Notes under the pieces: generated by a model | Database searches by the model: none | Told to the model about the DNA's origin: nothing | Seen by the model: only the letters and a program-made list of their open reading frames with translations | Position numbers and translations under genes: made by a program | Part shown: piece after piece, positions 17,201 to 23,975 of the stretch | Layout: every line of letters begins with the position of its first letter | Position numbering within the stretch: the first letter of the stretch is position 1 | NCBI GenBank assembly: GCA_903847955.1 | Contig: CAINFA010000016.1 | Location: 1 to 39,346, forward strand | Origin: an uncultured Actinomycetes bacterium | GTDB lineage: Bacteria; Actinomycetota; Acidimicrobiia; Acidimicrobiales; RAAP-2 | Direction: 5' to 3' | DNA: 39,346 bases

Positions 17201-20068
17201 ACCGCTTCGGACCCCGCCCAGGTGGCCACGTCGGCGGATCTCTCCATCGACAAGACCCACGACCCTGCGTCCCAGTTCCGTCCCGGGGTCTCGGGGGACG
17301 GAACCTACCGGTTCGCGGTCTCCAACGCCGGACCATCCAATGCCTCGAACCCGACCGTCGTCGACACCTTGCCCCCGCAGCTGACCTTCCTCGCCTTCTC
17401 TCCGGGGAACGACCCGTCGTGGTCCTGCGCACAGGTGACGGGGACCCAGGAGCTCTCCTGCACCCTGAACCACCCACTCGCCGCCGGCCAACAGGCTCCC
17501 TCCATCGGGGTAGAGGTCTCGGTGAACTCCAACGTGACGAGCTCGGCCAGCATTGACAACACGGCGACGGTGACCTCGCCGACCCCCGATCCTGACGAGT
17601 CCAACAACACCTCCACTGACCTCGTCTCCTCGGGCACGAGCGAGGCGGACCTCCTGATCACCAAGACCCACGCCGGAGCCTTCACGGCTGGGACGACCGG
17701 CACCTACCACCTCACCGTGGAGAACCTCGGTCCAGCTGATGTGCCTGCGTCGAGTCCGATCACCGCCACCGATGAGCTTCCTCCGGGCCTGCACTACGTG
17801 TCGGGTGGCTCCTCGCCATGGGCCTGTAGCGCCAATGGCTCTCAGGTGACCTGCGTTGACCTCGCCGGGCTCGCTGCTGGGTCCACGGCACCACCGATTG
17901 TGCTGACCGTCGCGGTCGACCCAGCGCTGACCCCCCAGATCGTCCTCAACCAAGCGACGGTCTCAAGTCCGGTACCCGATCCCAACCCGACGAACAACGA
18001 AGCCAGCGATCCCACCGAGATCGTGGCCTCGGCAGACCTCTCGGTGGTCAAGACGCCAGTTGGTGCCTTCACCCCGGGTACCAATGGCACCTACACCTTG
18101 GTGGTCTCGAACGCAGGGCCTTCTGATGCGGCAGAGCCGGTCACCGTCACCGACCCGCTGCCCGATGGGCAGAGCTTCGTCAGCGGCACTGGCACGGGTT
18201 GGACCTGCAGCGCCCGAGGGCAGTTCGTGACCTGCACCTTGGCGGGTGCCCTCGTGCCGGGAGCCACCGCGCCGACCCTGACCCTGACGGTCTTGGTCGA
18301 CCCAGGCTTCGTTGGCACCTCGATGACCAACGTGGCCCGGGTCGACAGCCCGACCCCCGACGACAACCCGCCGAACGACACCTCGATGGTGACCGTCCCG
18401 GGGATGAGCCCCCAAGCCGATCTGTCCATCGTCAAGTCGCACACCGGAACCTTCGTCGCTGGCGAGGAGGCCAGCTTCTCCCTCGTCGTGACCAACAACG
18501 GCCCATCGCACAACGCAGGAGGCATCGTGGTCACCGACCCGCTGCCAAGCTCGCTGCAGTACCTCTCGGCGACGGGCACTGACTGGCAGTGCAGCGAGGA
18601 TCCCAGTACCTCGACCGTGACCTGCACCTACGCCGCAGCCTTGCCGGCAACGGGCGCCAACGTCGCGCCGCCCATCACCATCACGGTGTTGGTGGACGCC
18701 TCGACGACCCTCACCAGCGACGTGAACGTTGCCTCTGTGGCCTCGACGACGACGGTCGATCCCAACCCATCGAACGACACCTCCACGGACCCCTTCGCGG
18801 TCGGCCACGAGGCGGACCTGTCGGTCACCAAGGTGCACACCGGAACGCTGCTCGTCGGCCAACGGTCGACCTACACCCTCGTGGCATCCAATGCCGGACC
18901 CTCTGATGCCGCCGCACCTGTCCGTGTCACCGACGACCTTCCACTCGGCCTCACCTACGAGAGCGCTACGGGGTCGGGGTGGAGCTGCGATGCCACCGGC
19001 CAGAGCGTCACCTGCTCGCTGGCGGGTTCGTTGCCCGCTGGGGCCACGGCGGCGCCCATCGCGCTCACCGTCACCGTGGAGGCCTCGGCGTATCCCACGG
19101 TGACCAACGTCGCCACCGTCTCGAGCCCAACGCCAGACCCAGATCCATCGAACAACACGGCACGAGACCCCGGTGTGGTGGAGCCATCGGTCGACTTGGC
19201 CATCACCAAGACCCACCAAGGCGATCCCTTGGTGTCGGTCCCCTTCGACTACACCATCGACGTGGTGAACCATGGCCCGACGCCAGACCCCGGACCGGTG
19301 CAGGTGGTCGATCCACTGCCCGACCCCCTCCGGGCGCGCAAGATCGTCGTGGTGCAAGGTCATGGTTGGACCTGTCAGCTCCTCCACAACGGTGCTGAAG
19401 TTCGGTGCACGGGTGCACTGGGCCTTGGGGTTGGTGAGGGTGCGAGCTTCCGGCTCACTGCAGTCGCCTCGACGACCGGCACGGTGACCAACGTCGCCAC
19501 CGTCTCGTCGAGTGCGACCGACGTCGACCCATCGAACAACACCGCTCCTGACCCGACCACCATTCGGCCAGCTGCCAACCTGACGGTGACCAAGACCTTG
19601 CTCACCCCGACCCCTCTTCGGACCGGAGGTCCAGCCGACTACCAAGTGGTGGTCCACAACCTCGGCCCCTCTCCCGCCACCGGGGTGACGGCCACCGATC
19701 AGGTCCCGGCGGGGCTCTCGGCGACTGGCGCCTCGGGTGCGGGGTGGAGCTGCCAGGTCAGCTCATCACTGGTGTCCTGCTCCTACGGACCCGCCTTGGG
19801 GGTGGGGGCCGATGCCACCTTGGTGATCACCACCACGGTGACCGCCACGAGTGGGACGGTCCTCAACTCGGTGGTGGTGGGCTCAGGGCTTCCTCCAACG
19901 ACGGGGTCGGGGCGCCCAAGCGCCAAGACGCCACCAGCACCAATCTCCAACGGTGGCCTCCCCTTCACCGGGCTCAACCCGTGGCCGACGCTGCTGCTCG
20001 CCGGTGGGTTGCTGTCGCTCGGCACCTTGAGCCTCGCGCTCGACAAGCGTCGTCGGCACGCACGCTGA
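11255..20068 (+). CDS. Giant LPFTG-anchored DUF11-repeat surface protein
   Basis: About 2,937 residues from the GTG at 11255, which has GGAGG 4 nt upstream and begins directly at a signal peptide (RVAGALSALLLALSFPL, then an Ala-rich cleavage region). The track's start at 11009 adds 82 residues with no export signal. The mature protein is about 19 tandem DUF11/B_ant_repeat Ig-like domains, each opening with a phrase like ADLSITKTH and containing YTLVVTNNGPS, VTDPLP and NVATVSSPTPDPNPSNNT. The first ten are heterogeneous; the last nine (from residue 1731) are regular. The C-terminus has LPFTG (2902-2906), a hydrophobic segment and KRRRHAR, a sortase sorting signal. Probably a cell-wall adhesin or stalk; ligand unknown. 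No sortase gene is in the window. Confidence 0.93.
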   Translation: MQLGSWTSRVAGALSALLLALSFPLISTAGSAAAASGVTLAASASPTVLFGTPSSITLTATNGGATPVYNLSLRDVLPVGVSYVSGSSAPAILGEPTVIANQPTLGATTLVWPNISDIEPGSTTALTFSVQAESGTNAAADNLLPGNTYADDPSAYVSTDPRYAPAFGNDGSPMTGASIEAIHPPAPGATLITPLEISKAEPSPESKLLRGVHQHPTVYALTVTNSPVAATDAVTVEDWLPAGLEFLGCGGVDNTTNAVGTNAGSALEYPGATHLGVGLTAPQGCSAPTTVETLETTPPGRPAGVYTHVVWNLADLAPGATTTLRYYAGIPLRANAASWAGGTPATTGAQAANLDNNTGPYTFDGESLTNLARVSGDFQGGLAPGTVNPVHADGTDTVVAKDLSVTKSVSTSSFVGGQHFTYALLIRTGEYRYISSPHLTDDLPRGICPIDSATNYTSTDADCAPVAGSDPTLVENDTGASEVLGPTSASYWTVAADGQGGFHLSWPLPELPLGATASPGDLAPNVNATLTFTAADRLSYDDGKGNTTPVVGGDTVTNTSSIGGTSTDTCFSGTAEDPVADPTCTGSSTPITVNDPDRDPSPSAVTDSSSASQSAALPTMIKRIADPSSVGSPANCATAHYITTPIEPYPVYQTGDRICFQLEVDFPLGVDSRNATITDLLPPNTTYEVGSATPVAGPSGNTVTEAFNDSQSASGLLSWKLGDPAPSGNAYAGAGQRFLVDLSVVATADPSSGNTFDLTGNLMKGTVSNTAGKTYSLRSQVNYTLSRPVLHLAKGIVSVARGGSTVLGPFVPPAATATVEAGDFVTYAVDLTNTGFAPAFDAQVLDVLPPQVASCAAVSAISNSGSCSVTGTGTVELRWPSSAGISVPAATSGSPSVPGSTQLTYQMVVPAGIGAGEALTNHAGVVTYGTADNTGSSRTEVPKNNIDSTNYPSSTWNSPAADDTATVTTPAATLAKSAQPKVNGPSSATIGEPIVYTLTATVPAGTTLYGGTLTDALGTVNPQLRYDGGAVKVTANGVSNPAGYTVDASTTTNSVVVHLPATVQAPTSGAIVVTVSFTATVTNSSTNAQGATATNTATLGFSNSQGTASTLSASAATTIVEPNLTLTKTDSPGGPYQAGQQVTYTVTASNPSGQAASTAYNLVITDPVPAGLTVVAGSISAPGVLSTNSTTGQQTITWDFGHASSIAVGGSTSVSFAATIPNPVVAGTSYKNTASGTISSLDPTLYPGARTLGDRYQAAAQNVVAVVSPTVAKSANPTTTTIGVSTTYTATVTLPANLSFPDLTAFDALPNGMTFDRGVTPTLQPSGFTAGACASGYVGSVLAPPVAITGGGTRLGFFLGSLSSCPSVRTVTITYAAYPSKTYASGGAVTAPANLPNAFSVAWNATDTTGGTPPTTVPDPASYQYQVAPVVAPITVIEPKLVLVKTVTTSTPTPGVPFSFTVTVTNSGTSPAYDATLTDPLPQGIVDPLSGPTTSGTNAGTATYTSATRSIRWQVPGPIAPGASVQLTFSTELVASAQLATNQAITNTATVSSYYGVPATIAQATPSRYVTYGPVTGQVTVTATFPGLVLQKTTPSGPAATVNQPFPWKLVLTNSTVAPAATTAIVDTLPPGWTYAAGTAIVTSAAGGSSPVEPQLSTSGGNQVLTWPTTGPLSKGQQISVSFSAVPSTSAPFASTNTARASGTDGTGASGNLSGPYQSNVASATATVVMADLQIVKKAVSNPFIAGGSTNAYTLVVTNNGPSAAQGPITVVDDAPAGMSFTSATGSGWTCLLGQAGASVTCTTPGPLTNGQVAPTITVQAAVPASALGSFTNTATVSSPTYDPNLANNTSSVQVDVVARADLAITKSHQGPVVAGQPVLYTLTVSNLGPSDSPAPGTPVTVTDTLPAGEHFLSAKGAGWSCPSSAAAQQFTCSATTGFTVGSTSQILVEASVDSSVASGTTLTNVAAISQTAITDPNLANNTASDPAQVATSADLSIDKTHDPASQFRPGVSGDGTYRFAVSNAGPSNASNPTVVDTLPPQLTFLAFSPGNDPSWSCAQVTGTQELSCTLNHPLAAGQQAPSIGVEVSVNSNVTSSASIDNTATVTSPTPDPDESNNTSTDLVSSGTSEADLLITKTHAGAFTAGTTGTYHLTVENLGPADVPASSPITATDELPPGLHYVSGGSSPWACSANGSQVTCVDLAGLAAGSTAPPIVLTVAVDPALTPQIVLNQATVSSPVPDPNPTNNEASDPTEIVASADLSVVKTPVGAFTPGTNGTYTLVVSNAGPSDAAEPVTVTDPLPDGQSFVSGTGTGWTCSARGQFVTCTLAGALVPGATAPTLTLTVLVDPGFVGTSMTNVARVDSPTPDDNPPNDTSMVTVPGMSPQADLSIVKSHTGTFVAGEEASFSLVVTNNGPSHNAGGIVVTDPLPSSLQYLSATGTDWQCSEDPSTSTVTCTYAAALPATGANVAPPITITVLVDASTTLTSDVNVASVASTTTVDPNPSNDTSTDPFAVGHEADLSVTKVHTGTLLVGQRSTYTLVASNAGPSDAAAPVRVTDDLPLGLTYESATGSGWSCDATGQSVTCSLAGSLPAGATAAPIALTVTVEASAYPTVTNVATVSSPTPDPDPSNNTARDPGVVEPSVDLAITKTHQGDPLVSVPFDYTIDVVNHGPTPDPGPVQVVDPLPDPLRARKIVVVQGHGWTCQLLHNGAEVRCTGALGLGVGEGASFRLTAVASTTGTVTNVATVSSSATDVDPSNNTAPDPTTIRPAANLTVTKTLLTPTPLRTGGPADYQVVVHNLGPSPATGVTATDQVPAGLSATGASGAGWSCQVSSSLVSCSYGPALGVGADATLVITTTVTATSGTVLNSVVVGSGLPPTTGSGRPSAKTPPAPISNGGLPFTGLNPWPTLLLAGGLLSLGTLSLALDKRRRHAR
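16445..19957 (+). repeat. Nine tandem DUF11 domains with paired cysteines
   Basis: In-gene repeat units start at 16445, 16835, 17234, 17645, 18032, 18416, 18812, 19190 and 19574, spaced 126-137 codons. Each holds a first Cys after Trp (GWTC, GWSC, SWSC, PWAC, DWQC) and a second about 8-14 residues later (VTC, FTC, LSC, VRC, VSC), suggesting one disulfide per domain. Units end in Asp/Asn-rich linkers such as DPNPSNDTS. Similarity is at the protein level; the DNA has diverged, so recent duplication is not indicated. Confidence 0.88.
19958..20065 (+). other. Sortase cell-wall sorting signal
   Basis: Encodes LPFTG, a hydrophobic run (WPTLLLAGGLLSLGTLSLAL) and the basic tail DKRRRHAR. Sortases cut such motifs between Thr and Gly and join the protein to the wall. 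LPFTG is a known variant of LPXTG. Confidence 0.88.
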
Positions 20069-20087
20069 TCAACGAAGGTCCGATCGC

Positions 20088-20093
20088 TACCCT
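20088..20093 (+). promoter_or_regulatory. Candidate -10 box of amidohydrolase-CobW operon
   Basis: TACCCT lies 43 nt before the ATG, giving a short 5' UTR that contains the GAGGAG ribosome-binding site (20126-20131, 5 nt spacing). No -35 box is evident. Confidence 0.3.
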
Positions 20094-20136
20094 TGGCCAA
20101 CGAGCTAGTGGGTCCGGCTCAGACCGAGGAGTTGCG

Positions 20137-21789
20137 ATGACCACGACGATCTACCCCGCACGGCGCATCGTGACCATGGCACGGGCTACGCCCGACGCCA
20201 CAGCGGTCGCGGTCCGCGATGGTCGCATCTTGGCCGTGGGGTCGCTCGAGGAGTGCCAATCCTGGGGTGCGGCGGTGGTCGATGATCGGTACGCAGACTC
20301 GGTGCTGATCCCCGGCTTCGTTGAAGCCCATGGGCATACCTTCGATGCGGTGGTCGCGACCTTGCCCTACATCGGGTACTACGACTGGCCCTTGGATGAC
20401 GGCACCATCGCCCGCGGCTGCACGAGCTACGCCGCCGTACTCGATCGACTCCGCACGGCCGACCGTGAACTCGAACCGGGGCAACTCCTCGTCGCGGTCG
20501 GCTTCGACCCCATCTTCTTCCCCAACGAGCCTCGGCTGAGTCGACACCTGTTGGACCAGGTCTCCTCCAGCCGGCCCATCTTCATCGCACACGCCTCAGG
20601 GCACCTCGCCACGGTCAACACGGCGCTGCTCGATGCCGAGGGCATCACCGAGACCACGCCCACGCCCGGGATTCACCTCGGTCCAGATGGCACGCCGTCG
20701 GGTGAGCTCCAAGAGGCGCCGGCGATGAGCCTCGCTCGTGAGGCCTTTGGGATGCGGATGAAGATGGCGACAGACATCGGTGCACTGCGGACCCACGCGG
20801 GAATGGCGCGCAACGCCGGGGTGACCACGGCGACCGAGCTGGCAGGACTCGCGCTGCTCGTGCCGTCGTTGGCTGAGCGCTGGCGCGAGGTCGTCGAGGA
20901 GGATGCCTTCCCCCTACGGATGGTGCTCTACAACTTGGCCGCCATGCCCGGTTCGTCGGCAGACTACGAGGCGGTCGCCGCCAATGTCGAAGCGCTGCGA
21001 GCTGCCAACACGGCGAAGTTCCGCTGCAATGGGGTCAAGATCATCGGGGACGGCTCGATCCAGGGTTGGACTGCCATGGTGCCGTGGCCTGGGTACTTCA
21101 CCGGTACCGACCACGGCTCGCTGCAGACCTCTCCTGAGGAGATGGTGCAGATGCTGGCCGCCTTCCATCGTCGCCAGATTCAGGTCCACTGCCACTGCAA
21201 TGGAGCCGAGACGGTGGAGGCGTTCGTTGATGCGGTCGAAGCCGCCCTGGTTGACTACGCATGGCTCGACCACCGCCACGTGGTCCAGCACGCCCAGACG
21301 GTGTCTGGTGCCCAGCTCCGCCGGATGGGTCGACTTGGGGTTGGCGCCAACTTCTTCATCAACCACATCTGGTACTGGGGTGACCAGCACGTCGAGCTGA
21401 CGATGGGCCCCGAGCGAGCTCGTGCGATGTGGCCATGTCGGAGCGCGTGTGAGGCAGGTGTTGCCATCTCGTTCCACACTGACTCGGGCGTGACGCCCAT
21501 CGGACACCTCCACACCATGTGGTGCGCGGTGAACCGGTTGACCCCGAGCGGGCGGGTGCTCGGGCCGGCCGAGGCGCTCACCCCCGCTGAAGCCCTGCAC
21601 GCGGCCACCCTCGGCGCCGCGTACCAGTTGCGGATGGACCATGAGATCGGCTCCATCGAGGCGGGGAAGTTGGCGGACTTCGCTGTCTTGGATCGCTCAC
21701 CCCTCGAGGTCGCGCCCATGGAGCTGCGGGAGCTTGAGGTTCGAGGCACCATGGTGGGAGGCATCGCACACGACGCGGTGCGGCCGTGA
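20137..21789 (+). CDS. Amidohydrolase, YtcJ-like (amidohydrolase 3 family)
   Basis: 550 residues. A metal-dependent hydrolase of the amidohydrolase superfamily: N-terminal beta-sandwich (YPARRIVTM ... AVAVRDGRILAVG), then the metal-binding HxH in PGFVEAHGHTFD (His65/67), IQVHCHCNGAET and HRHVVQHAQTV (further metal His), FHTDSGVTP (catalytic Asp region) and the closing GSIEAGKLADFAVLDRSPLEV. Substrate is unknown; family members act on amides, carbamates or cyclic compounds. The start at 20137 is set by GAGGAG; the track's upstream start lies inside the surface-protein gene. The stop overlaps the CobW-type gene (GTGA), so the two are made together. Confidence 0.87.
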   Translation: MTTTIYPARRIVTMARATPDATAVAVRDGRILAVGSLEECQSWGAAVVDDRYADSVLIPGFVEAHGHTFDAVVATLPYIGYYDWPLDDGTIARGCTSYAAVLDRLRTADRELEPGQLLVAVGFDPIFFPNEPRLSRHLLDQVSSSRPIFIAHASGHLATVNTALLDAEGITETTPTPGIHLGPDGTPSGELQEAPAMSLAREAFGMRMKMATDIGALRTHAGMARNAGVTTATELAGLALLVPSLAERWREVVEEDAFPLRMVLYNLAAMPGSSADYEAVAANVEALRAANTAKFRCNGVKIIGDGSIQGWTAMVPWPGYFTGTDHGSLQTSPEEMVQMLAAFHRRQIQVHCHCNGAETVEAFVDAVEAALVDYAWLDHRHVVQHAQTVSGAQLRRMGRLGVGANFFINHIWYWGDQHVELTMGPERARAMWPCRSACEAGVAISFHTDSGVTPIGHLHTMWCAVNRLTPSGRVLGPAEALTPAEALHAATLGAAYQLRMDHEIGSIEAGKLADFAVLDRSPLEVAPMELRELEVRGTMVGGIAHDAVRP

Positions 21790-22688
21790 CCGCTCGTCGT
21801 GCGCCAACCTCGGTGCTCGTGATCGGGGGCTACCTCGGGGCGGGGAAGACCACCGTGCTGAACGGCGTGCTAGCAGCAGGAACCCGCCAGTCAACCTTGG
21901 TGGTGGTCAACGACTTTGGTGCGGTCTCGGTGGACGCGGCACTGCTCGAGGCCACCGACGGTTCCACCATCACCTTGACCAATGGCTGTGCGTGCTGTCA
22001 GGCCGCGTCGAGCATCGTGGAGACCTTCGCAGGCATCGCCGAGCGACGACCACCACCGTCGCTGGTGCTGCTCGAGGCGAGTGGGGTTGCCGATCCACGG
22101 GAGCTGGCACGTCATGCAATGACCCCCGGGTTCTGCTCGGTCGGCGTGGTTACCGTCGTCGATGGGACCACCGTGGGTGCTCGGGTCACCGACCCACGGG
22201 TGGGGCGATTGGTTCGCCGTCAGCTCGAGGTCGCGGACCTAGCCCTCGTGACCAAGCTCGATCTCGTGGATGGAGCGACGGCAGCGAGGGCGCTCGAGGA
22301 GGTCAACCAGCTCGTCAGCGCCGGTACCGAGGTGAAGGCGCTGCAGGGCGCGGTTGGACTCGAGGAGCTGGTTCCACGGTCGCCACGACCCCAGTTGCTC
22401 GACGTCCCCTCCAGATTGGCCGCTGCTGAGGTGACCTTCGACCGGTACCTGCTCAGCGCCAATGGTCCAGTCTCGCCGGGCGTGCTCGAGACGTGGGTGG
22501 CGTCGCTCGGCCCCGAGGTGGTGCGGGCGAAGGGGGTCGTGGAGGGGCCGGCGTCTGAGGTCCTCGTGGTGCAGTGGGCGCCTCCGCACCTCGAGATCTC
22601 GAGCAGTTCGTCCAAGGACGTGACGGGCATCGTGGTCATCACGACCCACGGCAGCCCTGCGCCGCCACCGCTGCCGGTTCTGCGCTGA
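21786..22688 (+). CDS. COG0523/CobW-family GTPase (putative metallochaperone)
   Basis: 300 residues. Seen: Walker A GYLGAGKTT (14-22), VVNDFGAVSVD, the family's metal-binding CxCC in NGCACCQ, LLEASGVADP (Walker B/G3 region) and TKLD as G4. The C-terminal CobW_C domain is weakly conserved. COG0523 proteins couple GTP hydrolysis to inserting Zn, Co, Fe or other metals into client enzymes. The GTG overlaps the amidohydrolase TGA, which suggests, but does not show, that the amidohydrolase is its client. No Zur-type site is evident before the operon. It ends 9 nt from the convergent MFS gene. Confidence 0.87.
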   Translation: MTARRAPTSVLVIGGYLGAGKTTVLNGVLAAGTRQSTLVVVNDFGAVSVDAALLEATDGSTITLTNGCACCQAASSIVETFAGIAERRPPPSLVLLEASGVADPRELARHAMTPGFCSVGVVTVVDGTTVGARVTDPRVGRLVRRQLEVADLALVTKLDLVDGATAARALEEVNQLVSAGTEVKALQGAVGLEELVPRSPRPQLLDVPSRLAAAEVTFDRYLLSANGPVSPGVLETWVASLGPEVVRAKGVVEGPASEVLVVQWAPPHLEISSSSSKDVTGIVVITTHGSPAPPPLPVLR

Positions 22689-22701
22689 GCCCTCAGCTCA
22701 G
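22685..22701. terminator. Bidirectional stem-loop between convergent genes
   Basis: CTGAGC-CCTCA-GCTCAG, 6-bp stem, contains the CobW-type TGA and the stop of the MFS gene. It may terminate both transcripts; there is no T-tract. Confidence 0.35.
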
Positions 22702-23963
22702 GGCGCGGCAGTCTCTGCGGCCGGATCGCCGAGCGATTCGAACCACGCTGATCGCCGCAGCATCAGCGCGGCAGCGAGGGCAACGAAGATGAGGCCACTG
22801 CCGATGGTCACCACGCGCACGCCGGCGTGCCCGAGTCGTCGAGCGAGTGCCCCTTGGCCGACGAGGCCGAGGGTGTAGCTCGTGGCGAGGGAGAAGGTGA
22901 ACAGCGACAGCACCCGTGCTCTCGCCACCCCGGGGACCCGAAGCTGCACCACCGCGTTGAGCCCGGTGAGCACCGAGAGGTAGCAACCGCCGAGCAGTAC
23001 GAGCGAGAGCGATGCGCTCCAGAGGTTGGGCATGAGCCCGTAGAGGACGAGGAGAGGACCGAGCGCCAGCATTGCACCTCGCAGCACCCTGACTCGCCCA
23101 ACTCGTGCGGCCAGCGACGGCACGATCATGAGCCCGAGCACGGCCCCGATGCCTTGGGCGACGACCAAGGTGGAGGTTCCCGCTGCTTGGCGAGGGCGGC
23201 CCACGAGGCCGAGGCTGTCGATGGCGACTGCGGGAATGAGGCCGATGAACGGTGCGGCGATGAGCGCCGTGAGTCCAATCAAGGTGATCGCTGCCCGACA
23301 GCCTGGCTCGGCCCACGCCACCCCGACGCCTCTCCGGATCTCTGCCAGGAGTTGGTTCGTCACCTCCTTGGATGGGCGCCGAGGGAGGCGGACAGCCATC
23401 AAGGCGCCCACCACCGCCAAGAACGAGACCGCGTTGACCACGAAGGCGGTGCCGTAGGAGCCCAGGGTGAGTGCCACTGCCGTGGCGACGGGGCCCAAGA
23501 TGCGACCCATGTTGTACTGCGCCGAGCTGAGGGTGACCGCAGCGAACAGCCCCTCACCGTCGACGAGGTCTGGCAGCAAGGCTTGGTAGGCAGGGAAGCC
23601 GACCGCGGAGATGCAGCCCCCACCGAACGCCAAGAGCACGGCGAGGGCTGGATGCAGGTGCCCAGTGAGGGCGCAGATCGCGAGCACGGCGGCGAAGAAC
23701 GTCTCTCCGACGGTGGTCCACAAGAGCCACCGACGGCGGTCGAAGCGGTCGGCCAGAGCACCCCCTACCGGAGCGAGCAGTCCTCCGGGCAAGAAGGTGG
23801 CCGCACCGATCAGTCCGGTCCACAGCGGGTTGTGGGTGGCGGCGGTGACGTAGACGCCGAGGGCCACCGACTGCATCCAGGTGCCGACGTTCGAGATGAG
23901 CGCGGCGGACCAGACGAGGGCGAAGTTGCGGTGCCGCAGGGGCTCGAAGACGGCGAGGCGCAT
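22698..23963 (-). CDS. MFS exporter (EntS-like, MFS_3)
   Basis: 421 residues with about 12 hydrophobic segments. The start RLAVFEPLRHRNFALVWSAALISNVGTWMQ and the loop GALADRFDRRRWLL are typical of the MFS_3 group, which includes the enterobactin exporter EntS and many poorly defined drug or metabolite exporters. SNVGTWMQSVALGVYV marks the first helices. Substrate is not predictable. The ATG follows the putA stop by 12 nt, so it is the last gene of the leftward putA operon. A link to proline metabolism is possible but untested. No strong ribosome-binding site is visible. Confidence 0.88.
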   Translation of the reverse strand: MRLAVFEPLRHRNFALVWSAALISNVGTWMQSVALGVYVTAATHNPLWTGLIGAATFLPGGLLAPVGGALADRFDRRRWLLWTTVGETFFAAVLAICALTGHLHPALAVLLAFGGGCISAVGFPAYQALLPDLVDGEGLFAAVTLSSAQYNMGRILGPVATAVALTLGSYGTAFVVNAVSFLAVVGALMAVRLPRRPSKEVTNQLLAEIRRGVGVAWAEPGCRAAITLIGLTALIAAPFIGLIPAVAIDSLGLVGRPRQAAGTSTLVVAQGIGAVLGLMIVPSLAARVGRVRVLRGAMLALGPLLVLYGLMPNLWSASLSLVLLGGCYLSVLTGLNAVVQLRVPGVARARVLSLFTFSLATSYTLGLVGQGALARRLGHAGVRVVTIGSGLIFVALAAALMLRRSAWFESLGDPAAETAAP

Positions 23964-23975
23964 GGACGAGTGCGC

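Noticed and set aside
16445-19957. Possible CRISPR or DNA tandem repeat array
   Set aside because: Periodicity is about 390 nt and visible only at protein level; units are diverged coding domains, not identical DNA repeats with spacers.
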